The notes under the pieces: generated by a model
Told to the model about the DNA's origin: nothing
Databases searched by the model: none
Seen by the model: the letters and a program-made list of their open reading frames with translations, nothing else
Made by a program: the position numbers and the translations under genes
Assembly: GCA_037179385.1 (NCBI GenBank)
Contig: CM074196.1
Location: 33,814,486-33,878,485 of the forward strand
Reading direction: 5' to 3'
DNA: 64,000 bases
From: Holothuria scabra
Lineage: Eukaryota > Echinodermata > Holothuroidea > Aspidochirotida > Holothuriidae
In this document: one piece after another, positions 1 through 11,812 of the stretch
Layout of the letters: each line of letters starts with the position of its first letter
Position numbering within the stretch: the first letter of the stretch is position 1

Positions 1-87
1 TTCACTTGTGAAGCTTGGTATGCTTGCATTCAGTTTGTTATTAGTTCTGTTTTGTCAGTTCTGACTTTCCATTCCCACTGGAGCCGT

Positions 88-1307
88 AGGGGCTTATTTT
101 AGGTATAGGGCAATTACAGAGTAAACCAACACAGAATCATCACATATGCATATTTTGTTTTGTTAAGTAGTTCCATATGTTTTATTATGTTCAGGGGTAA
201 TCCTTAGATGTACAGAGATAACCTAAAAAATTTCAACTTGCTCCCTAATTTTGAAAAATATTTCTGTGTATGCCCTATGGAAAATGTAACGGGTGAACAT
301 TGACATACTTCAAGAAAAATAACGGGTGTAACACATTGACATACAAAATAGAAATGACTATTATCGAGAAAGTTTATTATGTACATACTTTGTGACATTT
401 TCTGAGGATAATATGTAGCATTACTTTATAACTATCCCATTGGGGGCACTCTTTGATCAATATTAAGCTCGGGAGACCATAATTTATAAGTGTATGTCAA
501 TGTTACACCCTTTATAGAATTGTGTTCGCCCGTTATAAAAAGTGCCGATAAACTGCAGGAATAAAAAAAAGTTAACCGTATACAGACCTTGCTTTATATA
601 CCTAGAGGTTACTATGTCTTTGATAATTGATAATAAACAAGGTAACACCAATTAATGATGTTCTCAGGGTAATTTATAATTGTTTGACATACACATGCAT
701 CACATAAATGTATGTCAAAATATTTTCCAACATGCTTCATGAGTGCAAGGTTCATCATATTTTGATGTTACCTTGTTAATTGTCAACCATCATCACATTA
801 CAACATAAGTTTATTGGCAAGGTCCATATATATGGCAAACTTTTTGAGTTTCAGCATATTTCTTATAACGGGCGAACACAATTTCATAACGGGTGTAACA
901 TTGACATACATTTATAACTTATAGTCTTGTGAGCTTCATATTGATCATAAGGTGATTCCATCTGGTTTGTTATGAAGTACTGCTACATATCATCCTAGGA
1001 AAATACCAAAACCTATCCACATTATGTACTTTCTGAAAAATAGCATTTTGTATGTTGTATGTCAATTATGTTACACCCGTTATTGTATGTCAATGTTCGC
1101 CCGTTACATTTTCCATTGAACCCCTGTAGATTTTTTTTTCCAATATTGAGGAAGTGAGCTGAAAATTTTTAGGCTATGTCTGTGCATCTAAAGATTAGCC
1201 TTGAACATAATAAAACACATGAAATTAACATAGAATGGAAATTAACCCTTATGTGATGCAACTGTGTTGGTTTACTGTGTAATTGCCCTATAACAAAAGC
1301 CATAAAC
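88..1307. repeat. Large imperfect inverted repeat (foldback element), about 1.2 kb
   Basis: The two halves are reverse complements of each other around a centre near 700. The outer ends match well: 104-134 (starting TATAGGGCAATTACA) pairs with 1262-1292. Further in, the block near 190-250 pairs with 1130-1215, the block around 400-470 pairs with about 930-1000, and the sequence with CAAGGTAACA near 640 pairs with its complement near 765. The arms are roughly 600 bp and look about 75-80% alike by eye. No protein is encoded inside and no clear target-site duplication is visible. It resembles a foldback or long-TIR non-autonomous transposon; a local inverted duplication is the alternative. Confidence 0.8.
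287..1108. repeat. Symmetric array of a TGTATGTCAATGTT...CCCGTTA motif
   Basis: A short motif, read as TGTATGTCAATGTT followed by MCRCCCGTTAT, or a part of it, occurs at 287-308, 320-344, 491-516, 520-538 (half), 863-881 (half), 885-910, 1056-1083 and 1084-1108. A central palindromic form built from TTTGACATACA and TGTATGTCAAA lies at 683-719. Copies on the left arm point opposite to those on the right. Mirror pairs share a midpoint of about 697-701. Repeated subterminal motifs often bind transposase in DNA transposons; that role here is inference. Confidence 0.75.
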
Positions 1308-1379
1308 ATGTATCCAGTGATCTGGTTCAGTAATCCACCTCTAGTTTGTGATTTCAATTGAAGTCTTGAGAGAGATCTC

Positions 1380-1551
1380 TAGCCAAGTTGTTACACTGAA
1401 GCTGTTCAGCCAAGCGCAGCATCATTTAAACAGAATGGGTCATGTGACATTACATGCTACAGTTTATGAGAATGGTTGTGTATTATCATGTGACATCAAA
1501 GATACACTGAACCAACAGTCAGAAGCTGAGGTGGTCGTTTATTCTTGACAT
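1380..1551 (+). pseudogene. Possible 3' terminal exon of an unrecognised gene
   Basis: After an acceptor-like ctctag at about 1374-1379, an open frame of about 56 codons runs to a TGA at 1546-1548. It includes HLNRMGHVTLHATVYENG and then a stretch with NQQSEAEVVVYS, and its composition looks protein-like. A second frame stays open across the stop to a TGA near 1690 and also looks protein-like. An AATAAA signal lies at about 1697. This could be a last exon with its 3' UTR, or a decayed exon with one frameshift near 1540. I do not recognise the family. The exon starts only about 70 bp after the foldback element. Confidence 0.25.
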
Positions 1552-1709
1552 TATTGATACCTCAGGAGCAGATCAATTTTCTCTGCTTCGTTCAGTCATC
1601 CAAATTTCTCCAAACACTCATAGTGAATATGACGTCATTGCTTGTGATATGCACACAGCTTTGGTGGAATGTGTTTGGATCTTCAATTTATGACTAAATA
1701 AACTGCAGT

Positions 1710-3243
1710 TAGAAAAAATATCTTGAAGCTATTCTCCCTTTTTTTGAACAAATATTCCCCCTTTTCACAACAGAGAAATCTACAAGTAACATTAGGAGAT
1801 AAATAACAAAAGTGTGGTAGGACTGCACTTTGAACCCTTTGTGCCTTATCGAAAAGTGTCACTCACTAAGAGAAACCAAAAAACCCAGTTAGATATGAAG
1901 GAAGTAAACTCTACATGTGTTAAGTCTAACACACTATTACACCCGGCCTAGTCGAACCCTCACCCTAGACCTGAAATTGACTTGAAGTCAATTTTGTTCC
2001 TCTTTAATACCTCCTACATACCAAAAGAGTTGAAAATAAAAAATGAGAATCTACTGCCATTGTGCTTCAATTGTGCTCTGCATTAGGAATGGAGCACATC
2101 CATACAGGCCTGTAAGCAACAAATTTGAATTTAATTCAATGGACCCCAGCTTTGCCTGACTACAATTTGCAATATAAAAGGAGAAATGACCAGTGCTGGT
2201 GGGGTAGGAACCCTTTGTACAGGAAAGGACAGGTGTTATATCCTCTGTGATACAAAATATTTGCCCATGCAATGGAGACCAATAAGAAAAACTGGCATAT
2301 TAAAGTGCAGTTCCTTGTGTTTGATGATCACATATGGTTGGCTGTTCCCTGCCATGAAAAATGGTGGTCAAATGCCATCTTTCACACAGTTAAACTAAGG
2401 AGTGTAATTTTGTCACAAGTGTATAAAAATTTCACACTTGTAACATTGTTTAGAAGCTATCATTCTTTTTGTGTGAATTGAGTTACAGTACTTTTGTACT
2501 TTCTTCCTGTACTTCTGAGAAATTTAACTTTCCGTCTCTTTTATCACGATTTGAAGGCGGAGGGGACCTTGATCAAAGTGAAAGACCAAAGTGATAGCTA
2601 GGAGGTTGTTTTCATCTTGAAACTTGAAAATATAGTGTTTTACAACAAGGAGAGGGGAATGGTACAATTTTTGACTCCTTTATATGCGATTTGAGTGCAT
2701 GTGAACCAATGATTTACAATAGCTCTCAACACAGGATCGAATAAAGAAAGTAAAATCAATTAGATGTGCCTACAAAAATCTTCTCAAAGAACATGTAATT
2801 AGTTGGTGGTGTTTACCATTTTTCGCTGGCTGTTTACACTATAGTTAGGCTTTCTCTACAATTGTGCTTCTAGATTGAATGAATATTTGAACAGCTGCAA
2901 GTCTAACGGAAAACCCTTAATGAATAAGCTCTAAAAAGTAGACATAAAAAGTACATTGGTATTGGCGCACTGTCTCGTTGTAGAGAGTGCATGGTTTGAT
3001 GTAGTTGTAGGTAGGATTGGTTCATGGACACAAGTTTTTTTGTTGTTGGATATTTCAAGTCCTTGGTTTGAATGAAACGGTTTTATTTGGGTAGATACTT
3101 CAAGTAAGGCTACCTCAAACTGAGAATTTATTTGATTTCAGTATACAGCATACCAAAATATTAAGCACCAATAAATGTTGAAAGTGGAGACAAACCTTCC
3201 ACCATGAAAACTTTGTCAGGATCTGAACAAACTACAAGTTACA
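1710..3243. other. No feature recognised
   Basis: A+T-rich sequence with only short open frames in several frames. No repeat family or splice-bounded exon was seen. Confidence 0.5.
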
Positions 3244-3445
3244 GTAGGTTAGGTTAGATTGAGTTTTGTGGCCCAGTTTCCAACCAATTGGTTCAAATTG
3301 AGTTGGCCACCGCCTTTTTTCCAGTTGTGGCTTACTGGCTTGTTTTCCCTAAGTCCTCCAGTGCTTATGCTGAGCACCAAACACAACAGCAGAAGGTTCC
3401 GTTTTACTTTGGTATAACCCGACCAGGACTCACAAACTATCTAGT
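3244..3445 (-). mobile_element. tRNA-derived SINE copy, 5' truncated
   Basis: On the minus strand this reads the shared SINE body: a piece like CATTGTGCTTGGTGCTCAGC, then CCAGTAAGCCACAACTGG, then a 3' part with CCAATTGGTTGGAAACTGGG, ending in a short TAACC-type tail. The tRNA-like head is mostly missing. Confidence 0.75.
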
Positions 3446-3534
3446 GCATGCAGTAAACTGTATGTCACCCCCTTATTTACACCTACCTCCTATTATCATT
3501 GTAATCCCTGCTTACCTGCATGTAACTGGTAAAC
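3446..3534 (+). repeat. Short fragment resembling the DIRS left-terminal block
   Basis: Contains CACCTACCTCCTATTATCAT followed by a TGTAATCCCTGCTTACCTG-like segment, similar to the start of the block at 60020-60180. Only part of it is present. Weak call. Confidence 0.3.
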
Positions 3535-3693
3535 TATAGATGAATCTGGACAGCATTTGATGGTCACATTTTAGTCAGCTATAACTGGGGTCACTCACCT
3601 TTTAATCTTTCTTCAATATCTTTGCTTACCGGTACCGTGGGTGATTTTACACTACAATTATTAAAACATGAGCGCTGATCGGATTCGCTTATA
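3535..3693. mobile_element. MITE family A, internally deleted copy
   Basis: Starts TATAGATGAATCTGG and ends with the near-inverse CGGATTCGCTTATA, the ends shared by the longer copies at 17897, 42097 and 59435. The internal TAACTGGGGTCACTCACCTTT segment also matches. About 100 bp of the interior is missing. Confidence 0.7.
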
Positions 3694-3699
3694 GCACTG

Positions 3700-6600
3700 T
3701 GCAGAGAGAGGGCGCCCTTATACCTCAACCTCAGGTTTTTCAGGATCCCTCATTGTCCTCCTCTGGTATCTGCTTTTTGGTAGGAGCATTTTTTGCATCT
3801 TTCTAACAGTAAGCCTCTTAAGGAGGCTAGGAGTGCAGGCACTATGAGAATCCTTTTTTTTAAGATGATTCTGTCCTAGAGCATGGAATTTTGAAAGCAT
3901 ATGAAATGTTTTAGTGTGCTATGTAAAGTTTCTGTGAAAAGATAGTCATTAGTTTTTCCTTTGCTGAAATCTTTCATGTAGCTATCCCAGTCTTTAGTTT
4001 TTAGGGAAGCAAGTTCGGTAATTCGTTGCCACATGGAATTGTGGGTCACAGCTAGTGTGGGATTTACAAACACATAGCGTACAGCATTTAGTCGTTTTGG
4101 TCAGTACGTGCATACAACACAATGCAATTGTATAGCCAACTGGAACGAAAATACAGGTCTCAGTGCTACTTTACAGCATATTAAAATGCAAAGCTTTACA
4201 CCAAAATATCAATTAAGACACAATCCACTATAGAACCGCACTTGAAATCCCTCTTTATGTTTGGATGGATTAAAAAAGGATGATTTCACAAAATTTTCAT
4301 GTACACTCAAATTTTGGAATACTTGTTGTAGATGCGGGATTGGTTTGTTTATCCTACGATTTGGACGATGTGCGCATGTGCATAACTGCCAAAAGGAGTG
4401 AACGAACTGGGTTATTAGAGTTCTCAATCTGCTGGTTCATTGCATCAGTTATTAGCAGTCTTAGCATTTCACAGGAATTTGATGATTTATTCTCCTACAA
4501 TAGAAAGGCCCAGCAACCTGATATCGCTGGGCAAGTAGTAACAAATTCTTAAATAAGTGCTGGCAGAGAGGAGTTCACAGTTCTCCTCAATTACCTGTAC
4601 TCAAGATGCGTTAAAGAGTTAGATCACTTTTCAGTGTGAGATACACTGTCATTTAGTGTCAACCTCTAGGGTTATTCAGAAATACTTAAATGAGCTCCTA
4701 ATTGGTGTTGGTTACAAGTTTTTGAAAGTTTTGGCCAAGGAAGATTTTATGAAATGTATCCATTTGGTGTAGTGAAAAGCATTGTTCTCCACTGATTCAA
4801 TTTTTGTCCGGTGCTCCATAAACTAAAGATTAGTGGTGGTCCCTGTCTTGGCAAGTTGCCTAAAGACGGAGGGTTAGTTAACAGTTAGAAAAGATATAAC
4901 GACACACCAAGTTCCACACGAATGTGTTATATACGTAGTGTTATACTGTAATACTATCCAAACCCTCCCATTTAGTTGCCTCTTATGACAGGCAGGGAAT
5001 ACCATTGGCATATTCTACAATCCCCAGCCCACAGTTAGATAAAGACAACAGGGTGTCTCTCTTTGGAAAGTGTTAGTCAGTGGGGGTGCCAGAATGTCAA
5101 AATTGGTCGTGGGGGCAAAAACTAAGGCTAAAGGATAACATTGGGGCCAAAAATTTTGGGTGGAGCACTGGAGCATAAAAAACCCCCAAACCACCCTTTC
5201 CTAAAGATGGGGTTCCATGGGGAAGCCCTAAAAGCCCTGAGGTTGTGGCATATCTCTGGATGAAAAATTAAGTCTCTTGAGAGATATGTTATTAACCCAA
5301 TACCTAACTGAACTAACTTGGGGGAAGGGGAAGTAGGAGGAAAAGACAAAATTTGGGAGACAAATGCCCCCTCTTGACCCCTCCCCCCACCTCCCTGTAG
5401 GTTTCGTTAAAATTAATGCTTAATATATTAATAGCGTTCTCTAAAGACTATGAACATTTCTGGAAATCACTGCTCAATGTTAACACTGGTGTTTGTATAG
5501 TTTGCTCTGTTGAAAAGTTTGGTATCAATAAATTTTGTTCCGGTGGCTCAATTTTTTTCAGGGAGCAAAGCAGGTCATGACAAAACCCAGACAAAATAGA
5601 TTTTGTATTGAAGAGCACTGAAGAGGATCTACATACTTTTAGAATCATTCTTAACATCCATTTGTTGAAAAACATAAAAATAAGTCTGGTATAAGAATGT
5701 TGCTTTACAGTAGCTCTTTCATGAATAATGCAAACTCTCGTACCTTATAGCTGCTAAAGTCACAAAAGTACATGACGATTGTGAAGCAATAGTATATTTA
5801 TCTCTTAATCTGTGACTTTCCAGACAAAATGAGTTCAGCATTCACGTCATACCACACGTCTTACAAAGATGTTCCTAGTGTGCATGGCAATGTACTTCAT
5901 TTCCTTTGTGACATCACATGTTTGTACTTAGTTCTCTTTATAGTCCCCAAGCTGGGTATAATGCGATAAATTATGACTGACAATCTGAATTACGTGGCAA
6001 ACATGTGTCTGGAAATGTCTGCGACTTGTAATGTTTTGTCAAAATTTGGATTTTTTTATTGTTTTTTTGTCAAATTTGGTTATTCCAACTACCTGGAATG
6101 CTCTCAAGAAAATTAAAAATAAATTTTGTAAATGGCAAAAGTATTAAAAGTGTGTTTGGCAACAGGAATTTGTTATTGGCCTACAGTGTGAGAAAATGTC
6201 AACGCATTTCAGAAGGTATGAGAAACAAATATGCCATCCTCCTATGTGCCTTTGCATTGTGTGTCATGTGGCAAACATGGCCACAGTTTAGCAAGTTGAT
6301 TGGTTGCATTGGAAATAGTGGAAGGAAGCTTTACTGCTAGAGGTAGAAAAAATCATCTAAATGTCAACAACAGTCCTTCTAAATGTTATTGGATTTAATA
6401 ATTTATATCTGCAAAGAGCTGGTTTACAATTTCAAAATTATGTAAAATTCCATATAAGTACAAACCTCCAAAATATTATAATCTTGGCAGTGTATAGAGT
6501 TGTCAGAAGATAATCTTAAATATCAAACATCTGTTCTGGAGCATATCATAAAATTTAGATTGGCAAGCTACCTGATTTTACTTCAGAATTACTATTCCTA

Positions 6601-6974
6601 GAAAATTTAGTAGAATATGTTCGAGGGGTACTTAATGATGCATTTTTGTGAAATTTTCATTGAAATCTGATGTAATGTTCTCAAGATATAATCAGGTAAA
6701 GTTGTCACATTTTCAACAAACAGTGAACTTAACAAGCACATATGACATCATATCCTCATAGCAATGGACAGTCTCTTGTTTTTCCTTCAAATTTACAGCC
6801 AATTTTCTCCTCAACTATTCTATATTTTCAGAATGGGAAATGTGATTGCATAAGTTACATGAGAACACATAGAGGTCCTTTTCCAATTTGAATGAAAGTT
6901 TCACCACACATGTGATTTGGTTTGAAAAAAAAAATTGTGCTTAAACTTCCCCCATAAATCCAACTACCTTTGAG
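3700..6974. other. No gene recognised
   Basis: A+T-rich sequence. 5090-5400 has several G- and C-rich runs (GGGGGCA, CCCCCTC) that look like degraded transposon sequence. A 90-codon open frame at 4280-4552 has no splice or homology support. Confidence 0.5.
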
Positions 6975-7222
6975 TTTAGTTAGTTAGTCAGAGTTTTACG
7001 GCCCAGTTTCCAACCAATTTGTTCAAGGAGAGCCGGCTGCGGTCTTTTCCCAGTTGTGGCTCACTGGCTTGTGTTCTCTAATCCATTGCTTATGCTGAAC
7101 ACCAAGCACAATGGCAGTAGATTCTGTTTTTAAAGTCTTCAGTATGAACTGGCTGGGACTCCAACTCCCAACCTCCCGACTGCAAGTTTATGCTCTAACC
7201 ACTTGACCATTCAGTCAGTCAA
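6975..7222 (-). mobile_element. tRNA-derived SINE, nearly full length
   Basis: This is the best copy for seeing the structure. On the minus strand it starts with a tRNA-like head holding an A-box-like TGGTCAAGTGGTTAGAGCA and a B-box-like GGAGTTGGAGTCC about 35 nt later. The body follows (CCATTGTGCTTGGTG, AGCCAGTGAGCCACAACTGG), then the 3' part (AAATTGGTTGGAAACTGGG) and an (AACT)n tail. These are the hallmarks of a tRNA-derived SINE with an internal Pol III promoter. Confidence 0.85.
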
Positions 7223-10200
7223 CTACATTTGAAGACTTTTTTTGACATTTAGGTCACTAACCAGACAAGGTACTGAACAGGGGAAGTATCATGTTCTTCC
7301 TATCATTGAAATTTTATTTTAAGAACTGCAAATCTAAAGATCAGTGGCAGCACCAAGGAGAAGCATGGGGACATTTTTTCTCCAGTCAGGAATTTTGCCT
7401 GTCAGATGCCCTCACTCCTGAACCAATTATTACTGTCATAAGGTATATTTTTTTCACCCAGAGATATGCTTACTCCATGAAGTTTCTGCATGCTTCTCTT
7501 CCCTGGACCCCTATGAGGACTTCAATCCTGGACCCCACCAAGGGGTCTTTTGAAGTTCTCCTAAAATGTTGGAGTCATGCCATCCCACATATAATTAAAG
7601 TTTACCTCAAGTCTCAAATTTTAAAAGGATATTTCAGGCCTTGAAATTTGAGGAGTGCAAGTGTGATTGTACACCACCATTCACCTCAAATCACTGTGAG
7701 GAGTACAGGTTTTTGTACACCCAGATAAAGAATGAGTGCTTAGATCTATTTCAATTCAATAAAACAGCACACCTATCGCACTTCTTAAGATCCTGAGGAG
7801 TGTGATTTTTAACACACCTGGAAAATGTGGAACTCAAGGCCAGCTGATATTTTAAAAGTTGTCAACTGAATCTTAATCTAACTCCCATTGTTTGATTGGC
7901 GAGTTGATTGGCATTGAATTTTTCCCACTTAAAACAAAATGTGCATTGTGAAGTAATTTGTGACTTTCTTGTTGTGCAATGTACATTACCTGCTTTGTTT
8001 CCCTAAAAATTAAAAATGTTTGTATGACATTGAATACTTCCTGTTTGCTTGAAGAGCATGTCCTACAGAGAAGGCTTAATTAATTTGCACATCACCCCAT
8101 AAGAGTGCTATGACATATTGGTGCAAGGTGTAGAAACTTTCAAAAAAACAAAGAAATACAAAGACTGTAATTGGAGTAGTGCGACAATGACATCACAATT
8201 GTGTAGTGGGTACCATTTTTGGAGTAAATAAATTTCAACAGGGTCTCAGCTCTGGAATGTCCTGTCAGATGGGAGTTGATACATTTGAATTTAATTTTCA
8301 TGCTCTTTAATATACATTTTTGAAATTTTTGACTTGAGGTACTCTTAAAGCTTTCCCACTGCATTGATGAATTTATTATAGGAAGTGAATTAAATGAATT
8401 ATTTTATGTGTTTACTTTCCAAGTAATAATAGATCATATTTATTACTTCTTTCTGTTGTTATAAATATGACTGTCAAGTACAGTATCAATTGACAAAGTA
8501 ATGTGATGTAATAGTTAAAAGTGATGGGATGTAATAGTCATAAATGGCCACGAATAATTGTGTAACACTACAAAAGCAAGCTTTGAACTTCATAGAATGG
8601 ATATCCTGAAAGCAGCTCATTGAGTTGGTCCTTGAAATTCAACAAAATTTTCCAAACCTGTTAAGTATTTTTCACATATACCAGTGACAAATGGTCAAAC
8701 TAATGGAGAATCCCCATATCCTACATACAATAGGACAGAAACTGTCTTATGAGTGAGTATATTTATCGGTTCAATTCGGTTTTCAATAATTCACGACCAG
8801 ACAGTTTTTCAAATTATGCACAAAACCTTTACAAGTCAGGACATCACAAAATTCAAAATTTTGACCTTTTTCCATAACTATTAGGTATGAAATTTGATTC
8901 ATCGTGCTGGGTATAAGCATTGTCATGTAGAAGTGACCCTTTAGCAATCTTTTTAAGTTATCAATATCAACTCAACGAGCCCCTTTAACAAAGTAAATTT
9001 TTTATAGAATACTCCTGCCATAGATATTTTTTGTACAGTGTTTAATTGTAATCGGAAGCATTTTTAGAGAATGGTATTTTAGCTTTGTATAATTTTCCAT
9101 TAAGACAGTGTAGTAACTCTTCATTGCTGTGAATTACGGTTAACTTTTCTATACATCTCTCAAGTTGTGTTTGTTGGAAATACTGCCATGAACTTCATCT
9201 TTTTTGGAGTTTTGTTCATTTCTATTTGCCATGCATTCTCTTAGCTGTAGTAAAGTACTATTCTTGTGTCTGGTCTTATGATAAGTGTCATGCATTCTTG
9301 GTAAAACAATACTGCATCTAAATCTCCCTTCTACGAACCTCCTGTTCACCTGTGTAATCCCCACTTACCCCCAAGAAACCCTGGTAAACTTACAGCACCA
9401 AGAGTGAGGGCGCTCTTGCTCCCCTTAATGAGGAGGAAGGAAGCCCTTCATCTTCCTCTTCTTGCTTACCAAAAGATTGGGGTCTACACAATTCGTTTAA
9501 ATATCTTAGTTTTTTCTCCTTTGGGACCTTCTTTGTTTTGGATTTAGTTGCAGATGACTGGTTTTTTTTAGGTGAATAGGTGGTAACTATCAGGGCATAG
9601 ATTCCCAGGAAACAGCGGTAGTAGAAGTGCATAAAAAACATCTTTCTCTTAGCATCAAATCGAAGAGCTGTGTATGTACCACACAGCAGTTGTCATCAGG
9701 GCCCCCTTTATTGTCCCCTGTCTCAATGGTCCCCAATTAGCTTACTTTGTATCATTGCATGGTCCATCAGGTCATTAGTCTCCCTTTACATTATTCCATC
9801 TCATTGGTCCCTACTCTCATTGTAACCCATTTCATTGGTCCCCAATATATCAGGATTAGAATTTAAATAAAGTAACAAAAGGTTAAGGTTATGTTTTAGG
9901 GTTATAATTAGGAGATAGGATTAGGTTTGTTGCTTAGAGATAGAGGACACATTCCCCTGAAAATCAGAAAACCTGGGGAAGGGAGGGGGGGCTAATGAGA
10001 TGCACTACTCTTTTGTTTGTTTGGGAAAAGGCATTCATTACTGCTGCAAAATGCTTGTCCTGAAAATTCCCCTTTTGACTGCACTAGTTTTGTTCAGTGT
10101 TTCTTATCCTTTTTCGGGTACAGATAGCTATTTGATTTAATAATTTAAGCAGTTCTGTAAATGTTAACAAAAGGTCCTACTTTAGTTTTTACTAAATCTT

Positions 10201-10911
10201 CAACGTATTGTAAACAAAATTTCCAGGTTGGTTTACTGTGTTAGACATGTGCCATTATGATTGCATTTCAGAAGTTGTCTATTTTATAATGTGTGTGCTT
10301 TTATTTCCCATAAGGCCATGCACTTTGCCTGTAAACAGAAAACTCTGGCGACATTTAACAGGTTCTTCTTTACTCAAGCTGCCAATTTTGGTTACAGGCG
10401 TTCAACCAAATTCAATTATATGACTTGAAGATTTTGTCAGCCATTGGCCAGAGATAGGAATTTTAACTAAAATTGTGGCAAGTGTGGATATTTTACAAGA
10501 GAGGATGGCACTTGACACGCAAGAACAACACTGCGCTACTTGTTAAGACAGTTTGGGAATGTATTACCGGTTTTAAATTGCGGTAAAACTAAAATGTAGT
10601 AAATCAGTGCATGTTTAGGAATTTAGAGAAAGGCTTGAATAACTTCTGTCATAATTAAAGATACTGCAGCATACAGTGATTTATTCAAAACTTTAATGAC
10701 ATATTTTATGAGCCATACCTCATGAAGTTTGTAGTTAGTTTGTTTCAGGTACATATTAGTTGTGTTCGATTTTATTCATTTCATTTTGTAGAAATGCACT
10801 AGCAAATGTGTTAACAGAGAACTAAGATTTTACTGCTTGAAAGAAAACAGAAAAAAAAAATACAATAACCATTAGTTCAAAGCTAGTGAAAAAACAAAAT
10901 TGAAATTTTCC
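7223..10911. other. No gene recognised
   Basis: A+T-rich. About 9353-9440 has a fragment with TGAGGGCGCTCTTG that loosely resembles the DIRS-associated block. 9700-9850 holds a degenerate tandem of TCATTGGTCCCC-like units. A lysine-rich 83-codon minus-strand frame at 9390-9641 has no support as a gene. Confidence 0.5.
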
Positions 10912-11155
10912 GTTAGTTAGATGGAGTTTTGCAGCCCAGTTTCCAACCAACTGGTTCAAGTCGAGCCGGCCACAGCATTTTTTCTGGTTGTGGCTCAGTG
11001 GCTTGTTTACCTTGCTCAATTGTTTATCCTGAGCACCAAGAACAATGGCAGACAGTTCTGTCTTTCAAGTCTTTGGTATAACCCTGCCAGGAGTCAAAAT
11101 CCTGACCGCTCCACTGCAAGTCTGTCATGCTCTATTCACTTGCCCATGCAGTTGG
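10912..11155 (-). mobile_element. tRNA-derived SINE copy
   Basis: Starts on the + strand with the inverted tail GTTAGTTAGATGGAG, then the inverse of the 3' part (TTTCCAACCAACTGGTTCAA) and of the body (TGGCTCAGTGGCTTG, CTGAGCACCAAGAACAATGG). The degraded tRNA-like head lies near 11100-11155. Confidence 0.8.
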
Positions 11156-11589
11156 TCAAACAAAATGTAAAACAAAGGTAATAAATGAAGAAAGAAAAAT
11201 TGTGTTAAGTGCAAATTTACAGCAAATACTATAGTACTTACTCAACCTTCTCCACTAGCCATTTTGTCCAGCCACTACTCTGCCCAGACAGATATTGCTT
11301 TCACTTGTTTGGTCACGTTTGAATCGTTCAATTCAAATTTAGCACCACATTGTAACACCCATTTTCCATCTAGGCTACTTACCTTAAGTAAGCAAAACCC
11401 CTGTGACCCCCTCCCCCAGGATGGCAATCCATGTCATCTGCCAGAACAAGGACAAAGACAAAAGTTGGACCTGTGGAGAACACCAATAATTACTGTGTCT
11501 AAGTGTACTTTAAACTTTTTGAGAACTATGAAAACCTTTGTGGATGAATGTCTTCTGACCAGGAAGTTTTGTTAAATTTCAGCTACATA
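11156..11589. other. No feature recognised between two SINE copies
   Basis: A 103-codon open frame at 11264-11575 shows no recognisable domain. The flanking SINEs point toward each other, so this is the loop of a potential SINE-SINE inverted pair. Confidence 0.4.
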
Positions 11590-11812
11590 GCTAACATGCC
11601 TTCCAGTTGGGACGTTGGGAGTTGAAAGTCCTGGCTGGGTCATAATGAAGACTTTAAAAACAGAACCTGCTGTCATTGTGCTTGGCACTCAGCATAAGCA
11701 GAGGGGTAGGAAAAACAAACCAGTTTAGCCACAACTGGAGAAAGGTCCAGGCTGGCTCGACTTGAACCAATTGGTCGGAAACTGGGCTGTAAGACTCCAT
11801 TTAATGACTACC
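11590..11812 (+). mobile_element. tRNA-derived SINE copy
   Basis: Reads in the plus direction through a head remnant (GTTGGGAGTTGAAAGTCCTGG), the body CATTGTGCTTGGCACTCAGC and the 3' part TTGAACCAATTGGTCGGAAA, ending CTCCATTTAATGAC. It faces the minus-strand copy at 10912-11155, so a transcript through both could form a hairpin. Confidence 0.8.

Noticed and set aside
1552..1690. LDIIDTSGADQFS, which looks like the Ras DTxG motif
   Set aside because: No other GTPase motif is present and the frame is short, so the resemblance is likely chance.
7120..7222. A true tRNA gene on the minus strand
   Set aside because: The boxes belong to the SINE head; the cloverleaf arms do not pair well and the sequence continues into the SINE body.
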